Made by a program: the position numbers and the translations under genes. DNA of 64,000 nucleotides, from contig JBMYJR010000003.1 of assembly GCA_049594615.1 (NCBI GenBank), forward strand, positions 1-64,000. Reading direction: 5' to 3'. The notes beneath the pieces were generated by a model, which had not been told where the DNA came from, ran no database searches, and saw nothing but the letters and a program-made list of their open reading frames with translations. Shown here piece by piece: positions 51,346-60,961 of the stretch. Source of the DNA: CAXPZW01 sp049594615. GTDB taxonomy: Bacteria > Bacteroidota > Bacteroidia > Flavobacteriales_D > Sanyastnellaceae. Positions within the stretch are counted from its first letter, which is position 1. Every line of letters starts with the position of its first letter.

Positions 51346-52098
51346 ATGAAACGATTTACACTCATCCTCCTCTGCCTGCTCTCGGTCACCTTCGTCGATG
51401 CCCAACGTCTTGGAAATGACAATTGGGACAGCAACGGACGTAACAACTGTCAGTTCCGCAACAACCGCGCGCCTTCTTTGAGTGCCCTGTTGCAAGTGGG
51501 TGCCCCCGTGGGTGAATTTGCCCGCGAACTGGACCGCACCACGGTAGGATTTTCCGGTGCGTTCTTGGCGAACCAAGGCCGCTCTCCACTGGAGTGGGGC
51601 GTACAGTTTGCTTGGGCCGGTATCGGCCGCGAACACCAGGATGTGACCTGGGACCTGGGCATGGACGACCAGAACAACGCCATCATCCAAGACGGCCGCT
51701 TGCGTGTTCGTGGCAACCTGTACCAGTACCACGGCGTAGCTCGACTCAAGCCACTTACAGGCGCCATCCAGCCTTACGGCGATTTGATGCTGGGCGCCAA
51801 ACACTTTGTGCTGAAGAGTCAAATCCAAGAAGAATACGACGGCTACCGTGAGGTGGTGGAATCCAACCGCGAAGAAGGCAGCGCTGCCCTGAGCTACGGC
51901 TGGGCCGCTGGACTCAAGATCCGCCTCAACCGCGCGGTCATGCTTGAGGCCCGCTACGAACGCTTGCACGGCGGACGCGCTGAATTTGTAGACGCCGAAA
52001 GCATTGCCATTGCTGCTGATGGCAGCTTTACCTACGACATGCGAGCATCACGCACCAGCATGTACACCTATGCGCTGGGACTCTCGTTCGAATTTTAA
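51346..52098 (+). CDS. Outer-membrane beta-barrel protein
   Basis: A 250-residue protein with a signal peptide (MKRFTLILLCLLSVTFVDAQ) and alternating hydrophobic/polar beta strands. These include LSALLQVGAPVGEFA, WGVQFAWAGIG, LKPLTGAIQPYGDLMLGAKH, a loop region, ALSYGWAAGLKIRLNRAVML and the closing YTYALGLSFEF. The C-terminal Phe preceded by alternating aromatics is the outer-membrane insertion signature. It matches the small eight-stranded OmpA/OmpW-like barrels of Bacteroidota. No ligand is suggested by context. Confidence 0.8.
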   Translation: MKRFTLILLCLLSVTFVDAQRLGNDNWDSNGRNNCQFRNNRAPSLSALLQVGAPVGEFARELDRTTVGFSGAFLANQGRSPLEWGVQFAWAGIGREHQDVTWDLGMDDQNNAIIQDGRLRVRGNLYQYHGVARLKPLTGAIQPYGDLMLGAKHFVLKSQIQEEYDGYREVVESNREEGSAALSYGWAAGLKIRLNRAVMLEARYERLHGGRAEFVDAESIAIAADGSFTYDMRASRTSMYTYALGLSFEF

Positions 52099-52141
52099 CG
52101 ACCCATCTCAAGTCCCGCACTCCCAAGCGGGCACCCATCCC

Positions 52142-52172
52142 AAAAACCGCTCCTGACCCGAGCGGTTTTTTT
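52142..52172 (+). terminator. Intrinsic terminator after the barrel gene
   Basis: Perfect 11-pair stem AAAAACCGCTC/GAGCGGTTTTT, seven-base loop, seven T. Confidence 0.92.
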
Positions 52173-52227
52173 GTGCGCGAAACTTTGAAGCGCAGGTCTT
52201 CGTAGAAAGAAGCAGAAATCGATCACC

Positions 52228-52326
52228 ATGGATTTACGCGGACCGGGGTTGAGCCCAGACATTTTGGAAGCTCTTGTGGTGTCACTCATCATCGTAGTGA
52301 GCGCCCTCGGCGTATTTGGGTTCTAG
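52228..52326 (+). CDS. Possible 32-residue membrane microprotein
   Basis: A short ORF in the 229-base gap between the barrel gene and the convergent permease gene encodes MDLRGPGLSPDILEALVV followed by SLIIVVSALGVFGF. A polar start and one hydrophobic helix of about 18 residues reach the C-terminus. The stop is one base short of the permease stop on the other strand. There is no clear promoter (AAACTTTG at 52180-52187 is a weak match). It follows a strong terminator, so it would need its own transcript. Confidence 0.3.
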   Translation: MDLRGPGLSPDILEALVVSLIIVVSALGVFGF

Positions 52327-52327
52327 C

Positions 52328-53575
52328 TTACTTGAAGCGCATGGCGTCCACCGGGTTCATCCGGCTGGCGCGACGGGCTGGCAGATATCCTGCAAGCAGC
52401 CCCAAGACCGTGGCAATGACCACGCCGTACAACACGTTGCCCGGCGACAAGGACAAGTCCAGTCCGGTGGCTGCTGCCCCGATCATCATCAGGATCCACA
52501 GGAGCACCAGCGCCACCAATGCCCCGATCATACAGAGAAACACCGACTCCATCAGGAATTGGTTTCGGATGAACGCATTGCGTGCTCCGAGCGCTTTTTG
52601 AATGCCGATAAGCGGCGTGCGCTCACGCACCGACACAAACATGATGTTGAGTACACCGAACCCGCCGACCAGCAGGGCGAAACTCCCCAAGATCAAGGCC
52701 ACGACATCCACCACGCCAAAGATGCTGCCGATGGCATCCAAAATGGCGCTGGCCTCCATGACCGAAAAATCGTTGTCCTGACCGGGCTTTACGCCTCGGA
52801 TGGCGCGCAGTGTTCCGATGAGCTCATCTTTGGTTTCGCGCACGTCGATGCCTTCGCGTGCTTTGACGGTAATGCCCACCTCCTGGGCGTTGCGCACGTC
52901 CACCAAGCGGCGCGCCATGTTGATGTTAATCATGACGACATCGTCCAGGCTCTCAGGGAGCAGACCGTTGCCTTCGCGTTTGATCAGACCGATGACCTCG
53001 GTTTTGAGCCCACCCACTTTTATCTTTCGTCCAATGGGCGATTCGTTGCCGAACAGCCCTTCGGCTACGTTGACTCCGATGATGGCCAACGGGGCCCCGC
53101 TTTTGCATTCGTTTTGGGTGAACCAACGGCCGTCTTCAAGATCTACTGCAATGGCTTGATTGAAAGGATACGATACCCCATTGATCAATACGTTTTCCAG
53201 GTTGTTGTTCCGGAATTCTACCGTTTTCCATGTTTTGACTTGGAAGGCGACTGCTTCGGCGGTTTGCAGGCGTTGTTGGAGCAAGTCGGCGTCCTGAACC
53301 CGTGGGTTGCGGCGCGACATGTATTTCCACCAAGCGTACTCCTGGTCGCCCTGTTCAGGACCCATGGGCCACTTTTGGACAAAGAGCAAATCATCGCCAA
53401 TCATCGAGAAGCTGTCTTCCAAGCTGCCTTCGATGCTGTCAAAGAAGGAGGACACGCCCACGATGCAGAAAATACCCACCGTCACCCCGAGCAACGAAAG
53501 CACAGTACGCAACAGGTTGGCGCGCAACGCGCGGTAGGCAAATTCGGCGGATTCTCGAACGAGGCGCAGACGCAT
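52328..53575 (-). CDS. MacB/FtsX-family ABC transporter permease
   Basis: A 415-residue permease: N-terminal RLVRESAEFAYRALRANLLR and helix one (TVLSLLGVTVGIFCIVGVSS), a large periplasmic domain (about 45-280), then three helices (ILGSFALLVGGFGVLNIMFV, the next after RTPLIGIQKALGARNAFIRN, and the last before ARRASRMNPVDAMRFK). The closing P-A-x-x-A-x-x-x-x-P-x-D-A-L/M-R is the MacB_PCD family tail. Such permeases drive periplasmic machines or efflux with a separate ATPase, not encoded here. ATG 53575 fits the family; the frame continues to 53683. Confidence 0.87.
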   Translation of the reverse strand: MRLRLVRESAEFAYRALRANLLRTVLSLLGVTVGIFCIVGVSSFFDSIEGSLEDSFSMIGDDLLFVQKWPMGPEQGDQEYAWWKYMSRRNPRVQDADLLQQRLQTAEAVAFQVKTWKTVEFRNNNLENVLINGVSYPFNQAIAVDLEDGRWFTQNECKSGAPLAIIGVNVAEGLFGNESPIGRKIKVGGLKTEVIGLIKREGNGLLPESLDDVVMININMARRLVDVRNAQEVGITVKAREGIDVRETKDELIGTLRAIRGVKPGQDNDFSVMEASAILDAIGSIFGVVDVVALILGSFALLVGGFGVLNIMFVSVRERTPLIGIQKALGARNAFIRNQFLMESVFLCMIGALVALVLLWILMMIGAAATGLDLSLSPGNVLYGVVIATVLGLLAGYLPARRASRMNPVDAMRFK

Positions 53576-53733
53576 GGGAACTCGGGTGAAGGCACGAAGG
53601 TAGTTGTTCAGTTGTGGCGTGCCGATGGCGTTGGGATGATTTAACCTCAGAGCCCAGCGCCTCAGTGGATTGGAGTTATTCACAGCCTGTCACCAAAGCC
53701 CCGTAGACAGGGGGTTTTTCGGCTTGAATGGGG

Positions 53734-53741
53734 TACTTTTG
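53734..53741 (+). promoter_or_regulatory. -7 element TACTTTTG before purH
   Basis: Exact TAnnTTTG match 19 bases before the ATG at 53761. Confidence 0.55.
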
Positions 53742-53760
53742 CGGCCTTCATTCTACGACC

Positions 53761-55290
53761 ATGAACGGTACCAAGCAGATCAAAGGCGCCTTGTTGAGCG
53801 TCTACCACAAAGACGGACTCGAACCCATTGCACGTAAACTCGATGAGTTGGGCGTGACCCTTTACAGCACCGGCGGCACCCAAAAGTTCCTCGAGGACTT
53901 GGGCTTGCCCGTGATTCCAGTGGAGGACCTCACCACCTATCCCAGCATTTTGGGCGGCCGCGTAAAAACCCTGCACCCCAAAGTGTTTGGTGGCATCCTC
54001 TCGCGCCGTGAGCTGGAAGGCGATGTGGCCCAAGTGGCCGAGTACGACATCCCCAGCATCGACCTGGTAATTGTGGACCTGTACCCGTTTGAGGACACCG
54101 TTGCTGCCGGTGGTACCCACGAAGAAGTCATTGAGAAGATCGACATCGGTGGCATCGCCTTGATCCGTGCAGCGGCCAAAAACTTCCGCGATGTGGTGAT
54201 CGTGCCCTCACGCAACCACTACGAACACCTGTTGGAAGTGCTTAACAGCGGTGCCGGTCACACCGATCTGGAAACCCGACGTCAGTTTGCGCGCGACGCT
54301 TTTGCACAGAGCTCGCACTACGACAGCCACATCTTCAGTTACTTCGATGCCGAAGACAACACGGCTTTCCGCGCCAGCTTGGCCCCAGGCAAAACCCTGC
54401 GTTACGGAGAAAACCCGCACCAAAAAGGCGTCTTCTACGGCGACTTGGATGCGCTGTTTACCCAACTGCACGGAAAACAACTGAGCTACAACAACCTCTT
54501 GGACGTTGATGCTGCCGTACAGCTCATGGCTGAATTCCAAGACGCGGGCCCCACCTTCGCCATCCTCAAGCACAACAACGCTTGCGGCCTGGCCACTCGC
54601 GACACCCTTGCACAAGCCTACGCTGATGCGCTTGCGGGCGATCCGGTATCGGCCTTCGGTGGCATTCTGATTGCCAACCGCCCGATTGACTTGGCAACCG
54701 CCGAGCACGTCCACGAGCTGTTCTGTGAGGTGGTGATTGCGCCGTCCTTCGACGCCGACGCGCAGCAGCTACTCCAAGGCAAGAAAAACCGCGTACTACT
54801 GGTGCAAAAGGAAGTGCCGCTTCCGGCCACCACCTACCGCACCATCCTCAACGGCGTGCTTGCCCAGGACCGCGATGCACTCATGGAAGTCGGCACCGAC
54901 TTCAACCGCGTGACCAATGCGTCCACCGACCAGGCCGGTTTGCAAGACCTGGTCTTTGCCAACAAATTGGTCAAGCACACCAAGAGCAACACCATCGTTT
55001 TTGCCAAAAACGGCCAGCTGTTGGCCAGCGGCACCGGTCAAACCTCACGCGTAGACGCCTGCCGCCAAGCCATCGAGAAAGCCCAGAAATTTGGGTTTGA
55101 CCTCCAAGACGCGGCCATGGCTTCGGATGCCTTCTTCCCCTTCCCCGACTGCGTGGAACTCGCGGCTGACGCCGGCATCACCTCGGTGGTGCAACCGGGC
55201 GGAAGCATCAAGGACCAGTTGAGCATTGACTTCTGCAACGAACGCGGATTGGCGATGTACTTCACCGGAAACCGCCACTTCCGCCACTGA
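53761..55290 (+). CDS. purH: Bifunctional AICAR formyltransferase / IMP cyclohydrolase
   Basis: Last two steps of IMP synthesis. The 509-residue protein has the N-terminal cyclohydrolase (MGS-like) domain with ALLSVYHKDGLEPIARKLDE, TLYSTGGTQKFLED and GRVKTLHPKVFGGILSRR. The formyltransferase domain has KTLRYGENPHQKGVFYGD, LSYNNLLDVDAAVQLMAEFQ, ILKHNNACGLATRDT and the late ASDAFFPFPDCVELAADAGI. It starts MNGTKQIKGAL after a promoter. It precedes mreB, a gene order frequent in Bacteroidota, with a 117-base gap that holds an mreB promoter. Confidence 0.97.
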   Translation: MNGTKQIKGALLSVYHKDGLEPIARKLDELGVTLYSTGGTQKFLEDLGLPVIPVEDLTTYPSILGGRVKTLHPKVFGGILSRRELEGDVAQVAEYDIPSIDLVIVDLYPFEDTVAAGGTHEEVIEKIDIGGIALIRAAAKNFRDVVIVPSRNHYEHLLEVLNSGAGHTDLETRRQFARDAFAQSSHYDSHIFSYFDAEDNTAFRASLAPGKTLRYGENPHQKGVFYGDLDALFTQLHGKQLSYNNLLDVDAAVQLMAEFQDAGPTFAILKHNNACGLATRDTLAQAYADALAGDPVSAFGGILIANRPIDLATAEHVHELFCEVVIAPSFDADAQQLLQGKKNRVLLVQKEVPLPATTYRTILNGVLAQDRDALMEVGTDFNRVTNASTDQAGLQDLVFANKLVKHTKSNTIVFAKNGQLLASGTGQTSRVDACRQAIEKAQKFGFDLQDAAMASDAFFPFPDCVELAADAGITSVVQPGGSIKDQLSIDFCNERGLAMYFTGNRHFRH

Positions 55291-55358
55291 TGCTGCAAAT
55301 TTTCGGGCACTGTTGGTATGTCGCAGTGTAACCCTGAAAACCCTGCCACATGATTGGT

Positions 55359-55366
55359 TAATTTTG
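55359..55366 (+). promoter_or_regulatory. -7 element TAATTTTG before mreB
   Basis: Exact TAnnTTTG match 41 bases before the ATG at 55408; likely drives the mreBCD-mrdA-rodA operon. Confidence 0.55.
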
Positions 55367-55407
55367 AAGGACACGGAAGTTTCACCCTACCGAACCTGCT
55401 CGCCCAT

Positions 55408-56433
55408 ATGGGTCTGTTTAGTTTTCTCACGCAAGAATTGGCCATCGACCTCGGCACGGCCAACACCCTGATTTACCACAACGACAAAGTCGTGGTGGAC
55501 GCACCCTCCATTGTTGCCAAGGACCGTACCACGGGCAAAACCGTGGCCATCGGTCGCAAGGCACAACAAATGCATGGGAAGACCCACGAGAACATCAAGA
55601 CCATCCGCCCTCTGAAGGACGGTGTGATCGCAGACTTCCAATCTGCCGAGCACATGATCAAGGGTTTGATCAAAATGATCAACGACGGCAAGCGCATGTT
55701 TGCTCCATCGCTGCGCATGGTGATCTGCATTCCCTCGGGCATCACAGAGGTGGAAAAGCGCGCGGTAAAAGACAGCGCAGAGCACGCAGGTGCCAAGGAG
55801 GTCTACCTCATCCACGAGCCCATGGCTGCGGCCATCGGTATCGGCATCGATGTGGAAGAGCCCATGGGTAACATGATCATCGATATCGGTGGGGGTACTT
55901 CGGAAATTGCGGTGATCGCTCTGGGCGGTATCGTAACTGATAAAAACATCCGTGTAGCAGGTGATGAATTCACCCAAGACATTGAGGAATACATGCGCCG
56001 CCAGCACAACATCTTGGTGGGTGAGCGCACTGCAGAGCAAATTAAAATCGAGGTCGGTTCGGCCATGAGCGAGTTGGAGGACCCGCCCGAGGATTACGCT
56101 GTACGCGGTCGCGATTTGATGACCGGTATTCCCAAGGAGATCAACGTGACCTACACCGAGATCGCCCACGCATTGGACAAGTCCATTTCCAAAATTGAGG
56201 AAGCCATCTTGAGCTGTTTGGAGAACACACCACCTGAACTTTCTGCAGACATCTACCGCACGGGTATTTATCTGGCCGGTGGTGGTGCATTGCTGCGCGG
56301 ATTGGACAAGCGAATTTCGATGAAGACCAAACTGCCTGTGCACGTGGCCGAAGATCCATTGCGTGCAGTAGCTCGGGGCACCAACATCGCCCTGAAGAAC
56401 ATCGACAAATTCCAGTTCCTGATGCGCGAGTAA
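55408..56433 (+). CDS. mreB: Rod shape-determining protein MreB
   Basis: A 341-residue actin-like ATPase that guides lateral wall synthesis: LAIDLGTANTLIYHNDKVVV (phosphate 1), CIPSGITEVEKRAVKDSAEH, MIIDIGGGTSEIAVIALGGI (phosphate 2) and IYLAGGGALLRGLDKRIS (adenosine motif). It starts MGLFSFLTQELAIDLG; the upstream extension begins in the promoter. First gene of a complete elongasome set transcribed together, implying a rod-shaped or elongated cell. Confidence 0.97.
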   Translation: MGLFSFLTQELAIDLGTANTLIYHNDKVVVDAPSIVAKDRTTGKTVAIGRKAQQMHGKTHENIKTIRPLKDGVIADFQSAEHMIKGLIKMINDGKRMFAPSLRMVICIPSGITEVEKRAVKDSAEHAGAKEVYLIHEPMAAAIGIGIDVEEPMGNMIIDIGGGTSEIAVIALGGIVTDKNIRVAGDEFTQDIEEYMRRQHNILVGERTAEQIKIEVGSAMSELEDPPEDYAVRGRDLMTGIPKEINVTYTEIAHALDKSISKIEEAILSCLENTPPELSADIYRTGIYLAGGGALLRGLDKRISMKTKLPVHVAEDPLRAVARGTNIALKNIDKFQFLMRE

Positions 56434-56450
56434 CTGAATACGGAAAAGGC

Positions 56451-57287
56451 ATGCGCAATCCGGTTCAGTTTCTGCTTCGCTTTCGGTACCTGTTTTTCTT
56501 TCTCGCTTTACAGGCGGTGGCCTTTGCCATGCTACTGCGCACCCAGGGACACCAGCAATCGGTGTGGATGGCCACTACAGGCGACGTGGTAGGTTCCATC
56601 CAAGAGCGCCGCGACAACGTCCGCTCCTACCTTCACCTGCGCGAAATCAACGAAGACCTCCATGGCCAAATCGTGGAGATGCAGGCATCGCTTCCCTCAA
56701 GCTTCATCCAACTCACCGATACCTTGACGGTGGTGGAAGACTCCATCATGCGTCAGAAGTACCGCTACACCTCGGCCCGGGTGGTCAATCTGCGCACCAA
56801 TACGCGCAACAACCTGATGACGCTGGACCGCGGTTTGGTGCACGGCATCAACACCCACATGGGCGTAGTTTCCGGACAAAAAGTGGTGGGGGTAATCAAG
56901 GATGTGTCAGACCACTACGCCATCGTCCTACCCGTGATCAACACCGACTTTGGCTTGCAGGTGCGCCACAAACGCAGCGGCGCCGTGGGCAACCTCAAGT
57001 GGACCGGCGACAACCCACGCACAGCCGTGGTACGCGACGTCGGCCGTCACGTGCGCCCTAAACCTGGCGATACACTGGTAACCAATGCCTACTCCAACTA
57101 CTTTCCCGAGAACATGATTGTGGCCACCGTCAAACAGGTAGACCCGCGCAGTGATGCGAACTTCCTGGACCTGACTGTGGAGCTCGCCACCGACTTCAAC
57201 CGCTTGGAATACGTAGAGGTAGTCGAAAACATGTTGTCGACTGAGCGACGTGCCCTCGAGGCGAAATACCAAACCCCCGAACCATGA
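56451..57287 (+). CDS. mreC: Rod shape-determining protein MreC
   Basis: A 278-residue bitopic protein has one transmembrane helix near the N-terminus (about 10-26, FRYLFFFLALQAVAFAMLL), a coiled coil (about 45-85) and a two-lobed beta domain (VNLRTNTRNNLMTLDRGLVH, GVVSGQKVVGVIKDVSDHYA, GNLKWTGDNPRTAVVRDV, GDTLVTNAYSNYFPENMIVA). MreC bridges MreB/MreD to PBP2 and activates it. Starts 17 bases after mreB and overlaps mreD by four bases. Confidence 0.94.
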   Translation: MRNPVQFLLRFRYLFFFLALQAVAFAMLLRTQGHQQSVWMATTGDVVGSIQERRDNVRSYLHLREINEDLHGQIVEMQASLPSSFIQLTDTLTVVEDSIMRQKYRYTSARVVNLRTNTRNNLMTLDRGLVHGINTHMGVVSGQKVVGVIKDVSDHYAIVLPVINTDFGLQVRHKRSGAVGNLKWTGDNPRTAVVRDVGRHVRPKPGDTLVTNAYSNYFPENMIVATVKQVDPRSDANFLDLTVELATDFNRLEYVEVVENMLSTERRALEAKYQTPEP

Positions 57288-57808
57288 TCAAGACCATAGG
57301 CTGGCACGTGTTTCGGTTTGTGTTCTTCGTGTTCCTCCAAGCCCTGGTGGTCAACAACATTGACGTAGCTGACGGTTGGGTCTTGCCCTTTATTTACCCC
57401 TTTGCCCTGCTGATGCTGTCCACCGGAAGTGCCCGATGGCTGACCATGGTGCTGGGATTTGTCATCGGATTTATGTTGGACAGCTTCACCCACACTTGGG
57501 GCATGCACACCAGCGCCTGCGTCCTAGTGGGCTTCCTGCAACCGCTGGTTCTAGGGCTGATTGCCCCGCGCGAGGGCTACGACCCGGTGATGCGACCAAC
57601 TGTGCAAGACATGGGACTCAACTGGTACATCGCTTACGCTTTCCTGCTGATGTTGCCGTTCCACCTGTGGTTGGGCTTTGTGGAGGTGTTTTCGCTGGAC
57701 CAATTTCTGGTGACCCTCGGACGGGCCGGCGCAAGCGCAGTGGCCGCGGTGCTGCTGATGGTACTCGGCCAATATTTGATGTTCACACCCAAAGCTGCTT
57801 CCCTGTGA
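57284..57808 (+). CDS. mreD: Rod shape-determining protein MreD
   Basis: A 174-residue membrane protein with about five helices (VFRFVFFVFLQALVVNNIDV, FIYPFALLMLSTGSARWLTM, VLGFVIGFMLDSFTHTWGMH, and others). The D-x-x-T/H-x-x-x-G-x-H segment between helices is the recognisable MreD feature. It is part of the elongasome membrane complex. The start overlaps the mreC stop (ATGA), and its stop overlaps the GTG of the next gene. Confidence 0.9.
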   Translation: MIKTIGWHVFRFVFFVFLQALVVNNIDVADGWVLPFIYPFALLMLSTGSARWLTMVLGFVIGFMLDSFTHTWGMHTSACVLVGFLQPLVLGLIAPREGYDPVMRPTVQDMGLNWYIAYAFLLMLPFHLWLGFVEVFSLDQFLVTLGRAGASAVAAVLLMVLGQYLMFTPKAASL

Positions 57809-59625
57809 ATTTGGACAACCGCAAGTTTGTGCTCGCCGGGCTGTTCATCACGGTCTTTCTGCTGTTTTTCGTCCGCTTGTTTTACATGCAAATCGTAGAG
57901 GATGAAAGCAAGGACGCAGCCCTGCGCATTACCGAAAAGCGCACCATCATTCGTCCCAACCGGGGGCTAATTGTGGACCGCAACGGCGAGTTGTTAGTGA
58001 CCAACCAACCTGTGTACGACTTGATGGTGACCGTGCAAGACGCCGACATCCAAGACACCGTGGCACTGGCCAATCTGGTGGGCATGCCGCTGGAAAAACT
58101 GCGCGAACGGTTGGAGGCCGCCCGCAAGATTCCGTATCGTGAATACACCATCCAAAGGCAGATTTCCATTGAAGATTACTCACGAATTGCTGAGCAACTG
58201 CACCGTTTCCCAGGCCTGAGCGCCGAACCAAATTCGCAACGCCGGTACGTATATCCGTCTTCTGGGAACCTGTTTGGCTACGTGTCCAAAGTGGACTCCG
58301 CAGACATGGCCGCCGACCCGTACTACGACCTCAATGCCACCCTCGGCAAAACAGGCATGGAACTGGCCTACGAGGAGCAATTGCGTGGCACCAAAGGCAT
58401 CCGCTACTACCAACGCGACAACCGCAACGTCATCCAAACCGTAGCCGAGGGGAAATACAACGTGGATCCTGTGGCCGGAAAAGCCCTCACCGCCACCCTT
58501 GACGGTGAGCTGCAGGCCTACGCCGAACGGCTGCTGCAAAACAAGACGGGCTGCGTGATTGCCATCGAACCTGCCACAGGCGAAATCCTCACTCTGGTGA
58601 CCAGTCCCACCTACGACCCCAACATGCTGGTGGGCCGTAAACGGGGCGCCAACTTCGCCAAGCTGAGCAAGGATTCCACCAATCGCCTGTTCAACTTGGC
58701 CATTCAAGGGCAGTACCGCCCAGGCTCGATTTTCAAAATGGTGCAATCGCTGATTGCGCTGGAAGATTCCATCATCACGCCGTACACCCGGTTCCGCTGC
58801 AACCGCAATTTGATCGGGTGCCACGGGCCCCACTCCAACGATGACTTGCGTTTGGCCATCCGTCACTCCTGCAACCCGTACTTCTACCAAACCATGAAGC
58901 GCTATGTGGAACGTGGGGTGGCCACCAACCGCTTTAAAGATGCCGCTCAAGGGCTCAAGCATTGGGAAAACGCCATCCGACGCTTTGGGTTTGGTACCGC
59001 ACTGGGCACCGATGTTCCGGGCATGGTCTCGGGCAATGTACCCGGCGTGGATACCTATGACCGGATTTACGGACAATACCGCTGGGCCTTCTCCACCATC
59101 TATTCCATTGCCATTGGCGAAGGAGAAATGGAAGTGGTGCCCATGCAAATGGCCAACCTCGCCGCCATTCTGGCGAACCGTGGCTGGTACATTCCGCCAC
59201 ACTTGGTCAAAGACATCGGTGGCGAAGGCAAGCTTCCACAATTCTACAGTCGCAAAGAAACTGGGGTCAGCCCCGAGCACTTCGAAGTGGTGGTCGCGGC
59301 CATGAGCGATGTGGTGAACGAGGAAGGAGGAACCGCACGGCTTGCAAGCATCAAAGACATTGAGGTGTGTGGCAAAACCGGAACGGTTCAAAATGACCAC
59401 TTGGGACTGCCAGATCACTCTGTGTTTATGGCATTTGCCCCACGCGAAAACCCACAGATTGCCGTTGCGGTCTACGTAGAATACGCCGGGTTTGGCGGAA
59501 ACTGGGCCGGCCCAATTGCAAGTCTGGTGATGGAGAAGTACCTCACCGACTCCATCAGCAACCCCGCCAAGGAGCAGCGCATTCTGGATGCGGCCTTTCC
59601 CAAGCCAACCCGCAAGAAGAAATGA
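57805..59625 (+). CDS. mrdA: Penicillin-binding protein 2
   Basis: The elongasome transpeptidase, 606 residues: N-terminal helix (FVLAGLFITVFLLFFVRLFY), dimerisation/pedestal domain with IIRPNRGLIVDRNGELLVTN, then the transpeptidase with the serine in YRPGSIFKM (S-x-x-K), S-x-N as RHSCNPYF, and KTG in EVCGKTGTVQND. GTG start overlapping mreD. The long alternative frame beginning inside mreD is out of phase with it and discarded. RodA follows with an ATGA overlap, matching the PBP2-RodA pairing. Confidence 0.95.
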   Translation: MNLDNRKFVLAGLFITVFLLFFVRLFYMQIVEDESKDAALRITEKRTIIRPNRGLIVDRNGELLVTNQPVYDLMVTVQDADIQDTVALANLVGMPLEKLRERLEAARKIPYREYTIQRQISIEDYSRIAEQLHRFPGLSAEPNSQRRYVYPSSGNLFGYVSKVDSADMAADPYYDLNATLGKTGMELAYEEQLRGTKGIRYYQRDNRNVIQTVAEGKYNVDPVAGKALTATLDGELQAYAERLLQNKTGCVIAIEPATGEILTLVTSPTYDPNMLVGRKRGANFAKLSKDSTNRLFNLAIQGQYRPGSIFKMVQSLIALEDSIITPYTRFRCNRNLIGCHGPHSNDDLRLAIRHSCNPYFYQTMKRYVERGVATNRFKDAAQGLKHWENAIRRFGFGTALGTDVPGMVSGNVPGVDTYDRIYGQYRWAFSTIYSIAIGEGEMEVVPMQMANLAAILANRGWYIPPHLVKDIGGEGKLPQFYSRKETGVSPEHFEVVVAAMSDVVNEEGGTARLASIKDIEVCGKTGTVQNDHLGLPDHSVFMAFAPRENPQIAVAVYVEYAGFGGNWAGPIASLVMEKYLTDSISNPAKEQRILDAAFPKPTRKKK

Positions 59626-60953
59626 ACGCGGAACGGTCCTATAGCTCCTCGATCGATTGGTTGACCATTGGCATTTGGGGTGTGCTGGTGTTTATGGGCT
59701 GGACGGCCATTTACGCCACCACCTACGACCCGCTGGAAGGATTTGAGTGGGGCATGGGCACCGAGTACGGCAAGCAAATGGTGTTCATCGGGGTCAGTGG
59801 CGTGCTGGCATTGCTGATTCTGAATACCGAGGGGCAGTTCTTCACCCAATTCTCGTTTGTGATCTACGCGGTCTTCATTTTCCTACTGGCCTTGGTATTG
59901 GTGGCCGGGCAAGAGATCAACGGGGCCAAGGCGTGGTTCAGGCTGGGGCCGCTTGGATTGCAACCTGCGGAATTTGCCAAGATCGGAACGGCGCTCGTGT
60001 TGGCGCGGGTGGTGAGTCGTCTAGAAGTCCGAAAACCTGCCCTGCAAGATCAACTGCGGATGGCCGCGTTGCTGGGCATGCCCATCGTGCTCATCTTGCT
60101 GCAACCTGATGTGGGCTCCATCTTAGTGTTCACCAGCTTTGTGTTTGCGCTCTACCGTGAGGGGTGGTACGGCAACATCCTGTTCGCCGGCATCATTGGG
60201 GTGCTGCTGGGGGTGTTTACTGTCATCGTTTATTACACCAACATCGAATACCCATGGGTGGGCGAAGCCAGCGCCATATGGGCGCAATTGATCGTGTTGG
60301 GCATTGTGACTTTACTGCTGCTTGCCGTGGTGCGCTTTTTCTATTTGCCGCGCTTCCGCAAATCCGCGTACATCCGCTTTGCGATCATCGGCGTGGGCAG
60401 CATCGTGTTCTCTTTGGCCGTATCGCAGGTGATGGACTCAGACATCCTGGCTCCGCACCAAAAAGACCGCATCAAGCTCACCTTTGGCATTGCCGATGAG
60501 CAACTCCAAATGGAGAAGGGCTACAACATGAAAATGGCCAAGCTGGCTGTGGGCAGTGGCGGCGCGTTTGGCAAAGGATTGACCGACGGGCCCATGACCC
60601 GCTACAACTTTGTACCCGAGCAAGAAACCGACTTCATTTTTACCACCATTGCCGAGGAATGGGGCTTTGCAGGATGCACCTTTATGTTGCTGCTGTACCT
60701 GTTTTTCTTGCTGCGGATCATGTTCTTGGCCGAACGCCAACGCAGCACGTTCAGTCGGGTGTTTGGGTATTGCGTGGCGTCTATTTTGTTCATCCACGTC
60801 TTGATCAATGTGGGAATGGTAATTGGACTGGCACCGGTCATTGGTATTCCGCTGCCTTTCTTCAGTTATGGCGGGTCGAGTTTGATGGCCTTCTCGATGC
60901 TGGTGTTCATCTTCTTGAGACTGGATGCCGAGCGGTTGACGGTGTTCCGGTAG
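59622..60953 (+). CDS. rodA: RodA peptidoglycan glycosyltransferase
   Basis: A 443-residue SEDS-family protein with about ten helices: IDWLTIGIWGVLVFMGWTAI, KAWFRLGPLGLQPAEFAKIG (R-x-G-x-x-Q-P-S/A-E), PIVLILLQPDVGSILVFTSF (catalytic Asp of Q-P-D-x-G), GFAGCTFMLLLYLFFLLRIM and IPLPFFSYGGSSLMAFSMLV. It polymerises glycan strands with PBP2. A loop of about 90 residues in the middle is typical of Bacteroidota RodA. Last gene of the rod operon. Confidence 0.95.
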   Translation: MNAERSYSSSIDWLTIGIWGVLVFMGWTAIYATTYDPLEGFEWGMGTEYGKQMVFIGVSGVLALLILNTEGQFFTQFSFVIYAVFIFLLALVLVAGQEINGAKAWFRLGPLGLQPAEFAKIGTALVLARVVSRLEVRKPALQDQLRMAALLGMPIVLILLQPDVGSILVFTSFVFALYREGWYGNILFAGIIGVLLGVFTVIVYYTNIEYPWVGEASAIWAQLIVLGIVTLLLLAVVRFFYLPRFRKSAYIRFAIIGVGSIVFSLAVSQVMDSDILAPHQKDRIKLTFGIADEQLQMEKGYNMKMAKLAVGSGGAFGKGLTDGPMTRYNFVPEQETDFIFTTIAEEWGFAGCTFMLLLYLFFLLRIMFLAERQRSTFSRVFGYCVASILFIHVLINVGMVIGLAPVIGIPLPFFSYGGSSLMAFSMLVFIFLRLDAERLTVFR

Positions 60954-60961
60954 GCGTGTAA

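Noticed and set aside
58180..59418. Minus-strand open frame of 412 codons
   Set aside because: Antisense to the transpeptidase domain of PBP2, which has all catalytic motifs.
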